From: JBCCZC01 sp039188505
GTDB taxonomy: Bacteria; Pseudomonadota; Gammaproteobacteria; Xanthomonadales; SZUA-38
Reading direction: 5' to 3'
Assembly: GCA_039188505.1 (NCBI GenBank)
Contig: JBCCZC010000299.1
Location: forward strand, 1-7,138
DNA: 7,138 bases
Both the position numbers and the translations under genes were made by a program. Below are positions 1 to 5,754 of this stretch, one piece after another (position 1 is the first letter of the stretch; the number at the start of each line of letters is the position of its first letter). A model generated the notes under the pieces. The model searched no databases, was not told the origin of the DNA, and worked only from the letters and a program-made list of their open reading frames with translations.

Positions 1-1
1 A

Positions 2-193
2 CTTCTGGCCCAGCACCGGGGCCGTCAGGACGTCTGGGTGGAGTACACGACGTCGGCCGCCCGCGCGACCTTCAAGCTAGGCGAGGGCTGGCGCGTCGCG
101 GCCGATCCGGAGCTCGCCGCCAGCCTGGCCCAGCTCGATGGTGTGGACAGCGCCCGGGTGCTCTACGCGCGGGATCTTGTGGCGACCTCCTGA
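2..193 (+). CDS. dnaE: C-terminal end of probable DNA polymerase III alpha subunit (5' partial)
   Basis: Only the last 63 codons are present, open from the window edge to a TGA at 191-193. The peptide has a beta-strand-rich stretch (DVWVEYTTSAARATFKLG), then GWRVAADPELAASLAQLDGV and a final valine/tyrosine strand. This matches my recollection of the extreme C-terminus of gammaproteobacterial DnaE, where a small domain ends in a 'lG..WrV.p...Ll..L....G...v.v.y' pattern. That region follows the OB fold and contributes to contacts with the tau subunit of the replicative polymerase. The catalytic PHP and polymerase domains would lie upstream, outside the window, so the call rests on a short terminal motif. 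The gene converges with the minus-strand gene ending at 386. Another protein with a similar small C-terminal beta domain cannot be ruled out. Confidence 0.62.
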   Translation, partial: LLAQHRGRQDVWVEYTTSAARATFKLGEGWRVAADPELAASLAQLDGVDSARVLYARDLVATS

Positions 194-298
194 GCCGGGC
201 GTCTTTGGAATACCCGTAGGCTGGCCATGCGGAGACCGAAGCGAGTGCGCGGGTCGCGCCGTATCCACGCCCATGTCGCACGGCCGCCTTTGGAAGAA

Positions 299-339
299 CC
301 CACCGGCAGGACCCGGCGCTAGCGGGCCGCCGGTGCGGG
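299..339. other. nested GC-rich inverted repeat between convergent genes
   Basis: The 192-base gap between two convergent stop codons (193 and 386) contains CACCGGC (301-307) paired with GCCGGTG (329-335), a perfect 7-base stem. Inside it CCCG (312-315) can pair with CGGG (323-326). The position suits a two-way transcription end, but there is no T-run on either side, so a canonical intrinsic terminator is not supported. I see no tRNA or small ORF of note in the rest of this gap. Confidence 0.3.
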
Positions 340-385
340 AGCCTGGATCACCCGGAGCGTGGGTCCGGTAGGCGCCTGTCGCGCC

Positions 386-1225
386 TTAACGGTCGGAGAA
401 CTTTCGCTTGCCTTCCTCGAGTCGGCTCTGGAAGCGATTGGCAAGGCGCCTGGCGCTGGCGACCTGTTCCTGCTGCTGCGCTTCGACCTTGCGCCGTTCG
501 CGGTCGGAGGCGGCGAGTTCGCGGACCTTGAGGTGGCGCTCTTCGGTCAGTCGCTTAGCCAGTTCCTCTCGGATTTCCTCGCCGACATCTTCGGTGAGAA
601 ACTCATCGTCCACGCGCGCGATGAAGCGGCCGAGCTTGTCCATCATCGACTCGTCCATCTGCTCCGGGGGGACGACCTTGAGCATCTGCCCGAAGCCGCA
701 GCAGTTGGTGAAGGCAATCCGAAACTCCGGGTCGTCGACGCTGGTGGTGATCAACACGCGTATGCCGACCCTGCCCGCCAGCCGGAAGTCGCCAGCCACG
801 ACGTTGCCGCGCTGATCGCGCCGGGTGCGCTCGTTGGTACGCAGCCCCCGCTCGCGCGCGAAGGTCTGGATCCGGTTGACCTCGAATTCGCCGACCACCT
901 CGAGCAGGCGCTGGCGCGGGAAGTCGACGTGGCCCCCGATGTCGATCTCGCGGCGTCGATCGTTACCGCTGAAGCGGACCTTGAAGTCGTCGCCAACGTG
1001 ACCGGTGATGGTGCCGTAGCCTGGCGCAGGGTAGTGAACCGTACGCCGCTTCCCGAGAAAATTGAGATGCTCGGTAAGTCGCTTGAGATAGTCGAAGAGC
1101 TGCCGGAACGTGGGGTCCGCGACCTCGCGGAAGAAGACCTCCTTCTCTTCCAGCGCGAGCGCATCGCGCTCCTCCTCCTCGCGCTGGAGTTTCGCTTCAT
1201 TCTCGAGTTCGTCAAGAAATCCCAT
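386..1225 (-). CDS. conserved-looking hypothetical protein with charged coiled-coil ends (279 aa)
   Basis: I do not recognise a named family, so no function is assigned. The protein is cytoplasmic by appearance: there is no signal peptide or membrane segment. Residues 1-30 are an acidic helix (MGFLDELENEAKLQREEEER). Residues about 31-205 look like a folded alpha/beta core, with aromatic-rich strands and a region GFGQMLKVVPPEQMDESMMDKLGRF followed by more helix. The last about 65 residues are a long, highly charged Glu/Arg/Lys/Gln helix that probably forms a coiled coil. I loosely remember similarly built 'MGF-x-[DE]EL' hypotheticals in other GC-rich gammaproteobacteria, which is weak evidence. 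The ATG at 1225 has GAGGG immediately upstream (short spacing), and the gene starts 86 bases after zapG. A 333-residue frame on the opposite strand (359-1360) is an antisense shadow: this strand has the sensible start signal, the co-oriented neighbour and a protein-like composition. Confidence 0.75.
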   Translation of the reverse strand: MGFLDELENEAKLQREEEERDALALEEKEVFFREVADPTFRQLFDYLKRLTEHLNFLGKRRTVHYPAPGYGTITGHVGDDFKVRFSGNDRRREIDIGGHVDFPRQRLLEVVGEFEVNRIQTFARERGLRTNERTRRDQRGNVVAGDFRLAGRVGIRVLITTSVDDPEFRIAFTNCCGFGQMLKVVPPEQMDESMMDKLGRFIARVDDEFLTEDVGEEIREELAKRLTEERHLKVRELAASDRERRKVEAQQQEQVASARRLANRFQSRLEEGKRKFSDR

Positions 1226-1252
1226 GCCCTCACCCGTGCGGACGCGCGTTTC

Positions 1253-1285
1253 CCCTGCGGCTCAAATCTATCACCCCCGCAAGGG
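1253..1285 (-). other. hairpin in the gap after zapG
   Basis: CCCTGCGG (1253-1260) pairs with CCGCAAGGG (1277-1285) with one bulged base. In the minus-strand transcript the stem begins about 27 bases after the zapG stop and precedes the next gene's start at 1225. No T-run follows, so it may be an mRNA-stabilising or processing stem, or nothing functional. Confidence 0.25.
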
Positions 1286-1311
1286 AATGTCGTGCGCCCG
1301 AGGCCGCGAGA

Positions 1312-2247
1312 TCACCCGTGGCCGGCCGCGTTCTCCCGCGATGCGCCGTTGCCCTTGTGAATCGGCGTTTCCGTGCCGTTGGGCTGGGGTTCATCGACGA
1401 GGGTCGCTTCCTTGCCTTCGGATTCCAGTACGACGGCAGGAATTTCGATCGTGTCGGGCTCTTCGCTCGTCCCGGGCGGCTTGTTGCGCGCAGCCGCCAA
1501 GCGTGGATCTTCGCCCTGGGATGCCGGGGCGTCGTCCTGCGCTGCCGACTCATCGGCGCCGGCGGGACCTGCGGCGGCCTCGACCTTTCCCGGAGCATCC
1601 TCCGTCTCCGCGTCGGTCGACTCCGCCTTGGTCTCGGCCGGCTCGGGCTCTGGCTCTGGCTCGGCCGCGGCCGCTGCCGCTGCCGCTGCCGACTCCGGCT
1701 CGGTCTCCGCGCCGGCCTCGGTGACTTCGGTGGCGTCGGTGGCGTCGGTGGGGGGCGCTTCGTCTGCCGGCGCGTCGGCGCCATCCGCCGCTGCTGCCGC
1801 ATCTGCCTCGGTAACCGGGGCTTCGGCGACCTCCGCCTCAGTTTCCGCCGACGCAGCTTCCGCTTCGACCTGGGGCTCGAGCTCTGGCTCGCTCTGCTCT
1901 GCCGGCTCCGCGGGCGCCGCAATGGCCTGGTAGCCCATGCGCTTGAGCGTGATGGTGTCACCGCTCTCGTCAGCGAGGAGCGCGCGCAGCTTGTCCTCGC
2001 CGATGAGCTTCTCGGCCCCGGACTGGAGCTCGTCGAAGACTTCCTGATAGGACTCGGTCATCTTGTTGACCAGCCTTGCGGTGGAGGCAAAGTGCTCTGC
2101 AACCGAATCCTGGTAGCTGTCCAGCTCCTTCTGAACCGCTTCGGCCTTGGCCTTCTCGTCAGGACCGCGCCGGGAGAAGTAGAAGCCCGCAACGCCGCCG
2201 AGGGCGACGCCGAGCAGCAGCGCGATGATGACCGTCATATTTTCCAT
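1312..2247 (-). CDS. zapG: ZapG/YhcB-family (DUF1043) inner-membrane protein with long acidic tail
   Basis: The N-terminus matches YhcB/ZapG: a single membrane anchor at about residues 5-25 (TVIIALLLGVALGGVAGFYF) with a glycine-rich end, a short basic stop (SRR), then a cytoplasmic coiled coil at about 30-90 containing the family's 'ELDSYQDSVAEHFASTARLVNKMTESY' type signature (E. coli has ELDEYREELVSHFARSAELL followed by DTMAHDYRQLY). In E. coli this protein links the divisome and cell-wall synthesis and affects cell shape; its exact mechanism is not settled. E. coli YhcB is about 132 residues; here the family region ends near residue 107 and about 200 extra residues follow, dominated by Ala, Glu, Pro, Asp and Thr, with a 9-Ala run, a Pro-Glu repeat and a Thr-Asp-Ala repeat. 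This tail should be disordered and strongly acidic. The start at 2247 is preceded by AAGGAG at 8-base spacing, which favours it over the ATG three codons later. Confidence 0.88.
   Translation of the reverse strand: MENMTVIIALLLGVALGGVAGFYFSRRGPDEKAKAEAVQKELDSYQDSVAEHFASTARLVNKMTESYQEVFDELQSGAEKLIGEDKLRALLADESGDTITLKRMGYQAIAAPAEPAEQSEPELEPQVEAEAASAETEAEVAEAPVTEADAAAAADGADAPADEAPPTDATDATEVTEAGAETEPESAAAAAAAAAEPEPEPEPAETKAESTDAETEDAPGKVEAAAGPAGADESAAQDDAPASQGEDPRLAAARNKPPGTSEEPDTIEIPAVVLESEGKEATLVDEPQPNGTETPIHKGNGASRENAAGHG
1640..1692 (-). repeat. short tandem repeats encoding Pro-Glu and poly-Ala
   Basis: GGCTC(G/T) hexamers from 1640 run into GCCGCT-type hexamers up to 1692, inside zapG. On the coding strand they give four Glu-Pro pairs and then nine Ala (1663-1689), with alternating GCA/GCG and GCC codons. 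All units are multiples of three, so copy-number change by slippage would lengthen or shorten the tail in frame. Confidence 0.8.
1723..1749 (-). repeat. 9-bp tandem repeat in the zapG tail
   Basis: GGCGTCGGT occurs twice in perfect tandem (1732-1740 and 1741-1749), preceded by a degenerate copy GACTTCGGT (1723-1731). It encodes Thr-Asp-Ala, Thr-Asp-Ala, Thr-Glu-Val on the minus strand, and is in-frame with the gene. Confidence 0.8.
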
Positions 2248-2287
2248 GTCTGGTTCTCCTTAGTCCCTTGTCAGACTCCCCGACCCT

Positions 2288-2307
2288 GATCCGGTTCACT
2301 CCGGATC
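2288..2307 (-). other. perfect 7-bp hairpin between the NUDIX gene and zapG
   Basis: GATCCGG (2288-2294) and CCGGATC (2301-2307) form a perfect stem with a 6-base loop, in the 80-base gap between the NUDIX stop (2328) and the zapG start (2247). In the minus-strand transcript it comes 20 bases after the stop and about 30 bases before the zapG ribosome site. There is no T-run, so a full terminator is unlikely; an attenuator, mRNA end-protecting stem or protein site is possible. Confidence 0.4.
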
Positions 2308-2327
2308 GAAGACGGCTTGCCAGTGTC

Positions 2328-2918
2328 TCATCTCTCGTTGACGAGACCATGAATGAGTTCATCCGGAAGCGGTTCCCCCGGCCGAACGCGCATATTGATG
2401 TCGAACACGCCGAACGAGCCGGCCCGGCGCTCGGCGACGAAGCGCCGCAGTGTGTATTCCACGATCGGGAAGGACAGTTCGTCCCAGGGCAGCTCGTCTT
2501 CAGCGAAGAGCCGGATGTCGGTGCTCTCATCGCCGACCCCGAAGGCGCCCGGTGCGACCTCGCCCCGATACATCACGTAGACCTGCGAGATTCGTGGCAG
2601 CGTGATGAGCCCGTACAGCGTCGGATCGATGGGCTGCGCCAGCGCTTCCTCATCGCACTCCCTCACTGCCGCTTCGAGCGTCGTCTCGCCGGTCTCCATG
2701 AAGCCCGCGGGGATGGTCCAGTAGCCGAGCCGCGGTTCGATGCCGCGCTTTGCCAGGAGAATGTCGTCCCCGCAGGTCAGGAGGCAGCCGCAGACGACCT
2801 TCGGGTTGACGTAGTGCACGATTCCGCACGTGCCACAGACCGCCCGCTGGCGGTTGTCGCCGGCGGGAACGGTGATGTGCGTCGCTGCGCCGCAGGCGGA
2901 GCAGTAGGGAATCTGCAT
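2328..2918 (-). CDS. zinc-ribbon NUDIX hydrolase
   Basis: A 196-residue protein with two recognisable parts. Residues 6-31 form a zinc ribbon with two CxxC pairs (C6/C9 and C28/C31). A NUDIX fold follows, with the catalytic box at 72-94: G72, E78, R86-E87 and the metal-binding E90-E91 are all present. The glycine usually near the box's end is replaced by L93; as I recall it, this zinc-ribbon subfamily often lacks that glycine (EEANA in relatives), so I do not read it as loss of activity. Other subfamily marks are NP at 38-39, the LGYWTIPAGFMETGETT segment, the 'SQVYVMYRG' strand and the 'ELPWDELSFPIVEYTLRRF' helix. NUDIX enzymes hydrolyse nucleoside diphosphates linked to another group; the substrate here is unknown (nucleotide sugars, NAD-type or flavin-type compounds are candidates). 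It is distinct from full-length NudC. An AGGA lies about 7 bases before the ATG at 2918. Confidence 0.9.
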   Translation of the reverse strand: MQIPYCSACGAATHITVPAGDNRQRAVCGTCGIVHYVNPKVVCGCLLTCGDDILLAKRGIEPRLGYWTIPAGFMETGETTLEAAVRECDEEALAQPIDPTLYGLITLPRISQVYVMYRGEVAPGAFGVGDESTDIRLFAEDELPWDELSFPIVEYTLRRFVAERRAGSFGVFDINMRVRPGEPLPDELIHGLVNER

Positions 2919-2989
2919 CGGGTGTCCTGATCATCGGGAAGGCGATCAACTTAGCACGTGGTCTGTGGGGGCCGCGCAGGTCCGTCGTC

Positions 2990-3010
2990 ATGGCTTCGCT
3001 GCGCAGCCAT
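2990..3010 (-). other. hairpin after the TPR gene
   Basis: ATGGCT (2990-2995) and AGCCAT (3005-3010) form a perfect 6-base stem; the loop contains part of a second dyad GCTGCGCAGC (2998-3007). In the minus-strand transcript it starts 17 bases after the TPR stop codon. No T-run follows, so termination would be weak or Rho-assisted. Confidence 0.3.
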
Positions 3011-3026
3011 CCGGTTGTCGCGGCGG

Positions 3027-4526
3027 CTAACGGACCGTCGGCCACCGGCGCTCGTAATTGGACATGGGGACGTAGCCGCTCGACCCATTGAAGCTCACCT
3101 GGCCGTAGTCGTCCGGAGCCGGCGTGGGGTAGTAGCGGCGCAGCCGATGCTCGCGGGTGCTCACCGGCGCTCCGGAGGCCAGCGCCGGCCGGAATCGGGC
3201 ATCGCGAAGGAAGGCGATGGAACGGCGGCGCGTCAGGACGCTCAGGTTCGAGTCCAGCACCTTGACGTGGCTCGGCCGTCCGTCGGGCCGGACCCGGAAA
3301 GCGAAATCGTTGTAGACCTCTGTGCCGATGACCTGATACCCCATGAAGTCGACGGTCAGGTTGGGGCCGGCGTAGATGAGCCGGGGTTCCGCCAGGAAGG
3401 CGGTCCAGTCCTGGCTGTTGTCGTCCCGAGCGAGGGCCCACGCCCGCTCGTAGGCCTCCCAGGCCTCGTCCTCACGGTCGAAGAGGATCAGCCAGTCCCC
3501 GAGCTCGAGCTGGGCCTGGATGCGGGTCGGCAGGTCGAAGCGGTCGGGCGCGGCTTCGATCATTGCGGCGATCTCACGGGTGAGCGTCAGGCCGCGGTCC
3601 ACGTCTACGCTCTGCTGCAGGAGGTAGGTCTGGGCCATACCGCGCATGGCCTGGAGCATCGCGGGACCGGCCGTCTCGCCCTTCGACTCGAGCAGCCGGA
3701 TCGCGTCCCCATAAACCGACAGCGCCGGCTGGTAGCGCTGGTAGTGGGTCAGCCACTCCGCGAGCTGCCAGCGGGCCGGCAGCGATTCGAGGGCCGTAGC
3801 GCCGTAGTGATGTTCATTGACCCGCAGCACCAGGCGCAGCAGCTGTTCCGTCTCCCAGAATTCCCCCGTGGCCTCCAGGCTCGCAGCCTTTGCATGGACA
3901 ATCTTGAGCTGGTCGAGATTTAGCGCGCCGTCGTGACGGTGGGTGAGGTGCTGGGCACGCGTGAGCTCATCGAGGGCGTCGCGATGTTCGCCTAGCGCCT
4001 GCAGTGCCGCCCCGAGATAGGCCTGGGGCCCCACGAGATTGGGGCTGTAGATGCCCTCGGCCGCCGAGATTCCGCGAATCGATGCACGCAGCGGTTCGAT
4101 GGCCGCCTGCGGCGAACCGGCATGGTGGTGCGCCGCGCCGAGGTCCGACAGGGCATGCGAGTACTCGACATGGTCACGGCCGAGGTCGGTCTCGATCTGC
4201 TCGAGCAGCTGTTCGGCCAGGCCAATGGCGTCGAGATAGCGGCGTTCGGCCAGCGCCTCGTCGTAGCGCACGATCACCGCGTCCATCCCGGGCGTGATCG
4301 TCCGGTCCGAGCGGTCCCCAGGCGGGACGGCCATCGGCTCGGCTTCGCGCGGCGGATCCACGAGGGTCCCGAAACTCTCCGGTCCGGGCAGCCCGCGTTC
4401 AAGGTGCGCGGAATAGTCGAGGTGCGGGAAGCGTATGGCGTCCGCGGTGGGTGCCACGCCCAGCACGACAAGGGTGAACAGAAGCGCTCTGGATTCGAAT
4501 CGGAACATCGTGTTCGCCGCCGCCAT
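3027..4526 (-). CDS. secreted TPR-repeat protein with TonB-C-like C-terminal domain
   Basis: A 499-residue protein that I cannot assign to a named gene. Residues 1-30 look like a Sec signal peptide: basic region near R9/R13, hydrophobic core ALLFTLVVLGVA, and a likely cut after ADA (28-30), giving a periplasmic product. From about 85 to 370 it is helical with TPR-like pairs, for example 'ALAERRYLDAIGLAEQLLEQ', 'SHALSDLGAAHHHAGSPQAA' and 'RIQAQLELGDWLILFDREDE'. Residues about 395-467 (FRVRPDGRPSHVKVLDSN, then RFRPALASGAPVSTREHRLR) resemble the TonB C-terminal fold: a strand, 'G.....V.v..S', a helix, 'ARFRPA...G.PV' and a final strand. The N-terminal transmembrane anchor and proline-rich linker of a true TonB are absent, so energy transduction is unlikely; a scaffold or peptidoglycan/protein-binding role in the envelope is an inference. 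GGAGG five bases before the ATG at 4526 supports that start over M7. It is transcribed divergently from fnr. Confidence 0.82.
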   Translation of the reverse strand: MAAANTMFRFESRALLFTLVVLGVAPTADAIRFPHLDYSAHLERGLPGPESFGTLVDPPREAEPMAVPPGDRSDRTITPGMDAVIVRYDEALAERRYLDAIGLAEQLLEQIETDLGRDHVEYSHALSDLGAAHHHAGSPQAAIEPLRASIRGISAAEGIYSPNLVGPQAYLGAALQALGEHRDALDELTRAQHLTHRHDGALNLDQLKIVHAKAASLEATGEFWETEQLLRLVLRVNEHHYGATALESLPARWQLAEWLTHYQRYQPALSVYGDAIRLLESKGETAGPAMLQAMRGMAQTYLLQQSVDVDRGLTLTREIAAMIEAAPDRFDLPTRIQAQLELGDWLILFDREDEAWEAYERAWALARDDNSQDWTAFLAEPRLIYAGPNLTVDFMGYQVIGTEVYNDFAFRVRPDGRPSHVKVLDSNLSVLTRRRSIAFLRDARFRPALASGAPVSTREHRLRRYYPTPAPDDYGQVSFNGSSGYVPMSNYERRWPTVR

Positions 4527-4661
4527 GCTGACCTCCCGGACGACCCGACGGCGGACGATCAGCCCGCGCTCGAGCCCACGATTCGACCATACCCTGATCC
4601 ACCGCGGAGACCCAGTGAAGGCCGTGTCCGATGCTGCGCTTTCGACGGGGGACCACTGGAC

Positions 4662-4674
4662 GTGCAGACTGCAC
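4662..4674. promoter_or_regulatory. 13-bp dyad, possible operator
   Basis: GTGCAG-A-CTGCAC is a perfect inverted repeat with 6-base arms around one central base. It lies 136 bases upstream of the TPR start and about 196 bases upstream of fnr. The form suits a dimeric regulator, but I cannot match it to a known consensus. Confidence 0.35.
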
Positions 4675-4716
4675 AGCGAGAATAGTTATCGTTCCGCAGG
4701 GGCGCGCGCAGGTCCC

Positions 4717-4738
4717 GGATTTCCCGAGGATTTCCCGA
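4717..4738. repeat. perfect 11-bp tandem direct repeat
   Basis: GGATTTCCCGA occurs twice back to back (4717-4727 and 4728-4738). Eleven bases is close to one helical turn, so both copies face the same side of the DNA, as expected for a pair of regulator half-sites. It lies just upstream of the fnr promoter candidate. Confidence 0.75.
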
Positions 4739-4761
4739 AGTAGAATTGTCTCAGGAACAGG

Positions 4762-4789
4762 TTGATTCGACCCTTTCAGGCAGAGTACA
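4762..4789 (+). promoter_or_regulatory. weak candidate promoter for fnr
   Basis: TTGATT (4762-4767) could serve as a -35 element, with AGTACA (4784-4789) as a poor -10 at 16-base spacing. The -10 match is low, and the AT-rich stretch just downstream (4801-4813) could hold a better one. The TTGAT also equals one FNR half-site, but no second half-site stands at the right distance. Confidence 0.22.
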
Positions 4790-4796
4790 GTCGGTA

Positions 4797-4817
4797 GACG
4801 ATATGTGAATATTCGTC
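4797..4817 (+). other. imperfect dyad in the probable fnr leader
   Basis: GACGA-TAT (4797-4804) pairs with ATA and TCGTC (4809-4811, 4813-4817) around a GTGA loop, with one bulged T. It is the most AT-rich spot near fnr and could be a leader stem or a regulator site overlapping the promoter. Confidence 0.3.
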
Positions 4818-4869
4818 GCAGCGGCCAGAGTCTGGGGAGACGGGTGCTGCACGAGAAGACAGGTGTCCA

Positions 4870-5616
4870 GTGACCAGTTGCGATCACAAGGCCGACACGC
4901 TCGCGCGTCGGTGCGCCCATTGTTCCCTTCGTCGCCTCTGTCTCCCCGCAGGGATCGACCGCGAAGACCTTCCCAACCTGGAGAAGATCGTCCGCAAGAG
5001 CCCCCCGATCGACGAGGGCTCATTCCTGTTCCACGCGGGCGAGGAATCCCACGGCGTCTACGTCGTGCGCTTCGGCAGCTTCAAGAGCATCCGGATGCTC
5101 GCAAACGGCGACGAACAGATCGTCGGCGTTCATCTTCCCGGTGAGGTCTTCGGCCTCGATGGGATGGCGAACCGGCGCTTCAATCTCGATTCCGTCGCCC
5201 TCGAGAAATCCGGGGTCTGCTCCGTTTCCTTCGACCAGCTCGAGTCCATCTTCGACCGCTTCCCCACGCTGAATCGGCAGGTCATGGGCATGATGAGCCG
5301 CGAGGTTTCGGAGCGACACAGCCACCAGGTCCTCATGGGGCGGCGTTCGGCGGTCGAGCGCGTCGCGCTGTTCCTGCTCCGCTACTCCGAGCGCCTCGAG
5401 TCCCGAGGCTTCGTCGGCACGAGTTTCGCCCTGTCGCTGTCGCGCCAGGATCTGGCCAACTACCTGGGTCTGCAGATCGAGACCGTGTCCCGGACGATCG
5501 GCAAGCTCAAGGAGCAGAACATCCTCGAGGTCGACCGCCGGTTGATCTCGATCGAGAGCTTCGAGCACCTTCGCGACGCCGCGGGCGTCGATCAGGGCGA
5601 AGCCGTCAGTTTCTGA
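4870..5616 (+). CDS. fnr: FNR, oxygen-sensing [4Fe-4S] transcription regulator
   Basis: A 248-residue CRP/FNR-family protein. The N-terminal cluster cysteines are C15, C18 and C24 (CX2CX5C) and the fourth is C117, matching E. coli C20, C23, C29 and C122, so it should carry an oxygen-labile [4Fe-4S] cluster that permits dimerisation only without oxygen. The cyclic-nucleotide-type beta roll spans about 30-120, the dimer helix about 130-165, and the C-terminal winged helix has the recognition helix LGLQIETVSRTIGKL with E204, S207 and R208, the FNR-type contacts for TTGAT half-sites. The position equal to E. coli D154 is R149 here. The start is GTG at 4870: the frame is closed upstream by a TAG at 4795 and contains no ATG or GTG before it, and the ribosome site (AGG) is weak. 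The gene has its own strong terminator downstream and stands directly before hemN, a classic FNR/ANR target. Confidence 0.95.
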   Translation: MTSCDHKADTLARRCAHCSLRRLCLPAGIDREDLPNLEKIVRKSPPIDEGSFLFHAGEESHGVYVVRFGSFKSIRMLANGDEQIVGVHLPGEVFGLDGMANRRFNLDSVALEKSGVCSVSFDQLESIFDRFPTLNRQVMGMMSREVSERHSHQVLMGRRSAVERVALFLLRYSERLESRGFVGTSFALSLSRQDLANYLGLQIETVSRTIGKLKEQNILEVDRRLISIESFEHLRDAAGVDQGEAVSF

Positions 5617-5655
5617 AAGTGGCCGGTCCGACGCGGGCCGGTTAGCACTTCCGTC

Positions 5656-5682
5656 ATGGCCGCCTCGAGCGGCCATTTTTTT
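5656..5682 (+). terminator. intrinsic terminator of fnr
   Basis: ATGGCCGC (5656-5663) and GCGGCCAT (5669-5676) form a perfect 8-base stem with a CTCGA loop, followed by a seven-T run (5676-5682). It starts 39 bases after the fnr stop. A weaker stem built from AAGTG (5617-5621) and CACTT (5646-5650), with CCGG/CCGG inside, lies between the two. This makes fnr and hemN separate transcription units. Confidence 0.92.
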
Positions 5683-5728
5683 GCGCGGCGGGCAGCGAGG
5701 TCTCCGGGGGGCATCGTTTCGAGGGCGG

Positions 5729-5742
5729 TTGACCCTGATCAA
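5729..5742 (+). promoter_or_regulatory. FNR box upstream of hemN
   Basis: TTGACCCTGATCAA matches the FNR/ANR consensus TTGAT-N4-ATCAA at nine of ten defined bases, with the right half perfect. It lies 57 bases before the probable hemN start and 22 bases before a plausible -10 box, so FNR encoded next door should bind here. Confidence 0.88.
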
Positions 5743-5754
5743 CGGTCCCTGCTT

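Larger units (their letters stand above)
4527..4869. other. divergent intergenic region between the TPR gene and fnr
   Basis: These 343 bases hold no convincing gene. They must carry the fnr promoter and probably that of the TPR gene. Visible structure is a 13-base dyad (4662-4674), an 11-base tandem repeat (4717-4738), a weak plus-strand promoter candidate (4762-4789) and a stem at 4797-4817, each listed separately. The part from about 4681 to 4820 is visibly more AT-rich than the coding regions, which suits a promoter zone. I could not pick a credible minus-strand promoter for the TPR gene. Confidence 0.6.

Noticed and set aside
194..385. A possible small structured RNA in the convergent gap.
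   Set aside because: I compared it by eye with 6S RNA, SRP RNA and RNase P RNA patterns and with tRNA T-loop signals on both strands and found no match.
359..1360. A 333-residue open frame on the plus strand opposite the coiled-coil gene.
   Set aside because: It is an antisense shadow common in GC-rich DNA. The minus-strand frame has a ribosome site, co-oriented neighbours and a more protein-like sequence.
1318..2289. A 323-residue plus-strand frame rich in Arg, Gly and Leu.
   Set aside because: It is the complement of the zapG low-complexity tail; the composition is what reversing Ala/Glu/Pro codons gives.
2700..2704. Loss of the usual glycine near the end of the NUDIX box, as evidence for an inactive enzyme.
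   Set aside because: Relatives of this zinc-ribbon subfamily often lack that glycine, and all metal-binding glutamates are kept.
2268..2930. A 220-residue plus-strand frame.
   Set aside because: It is opposite the NUDIX gene, which has a zinc ribbon and a catalytic box in the other strand's frame.
2958..3923. A 321-residue plus-strand frame opposite the TPR gene.
   Set aside because: No recognisable features, while the minus frame has a signal peptide, TPR helices and a strong ribosome site.
4762..4775. A possible FNR autoregulation box starting TTGAT upstream of fnr.
   Set aside because: The second half reads CCCTT instead of ATCAA, so only one half-site exists.
5020..5742. A 240-residue minus-strand frame.
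   Set aside because: It overlaps fnr, the fnr terminator and the FNR box, and has no protein-like motifs.
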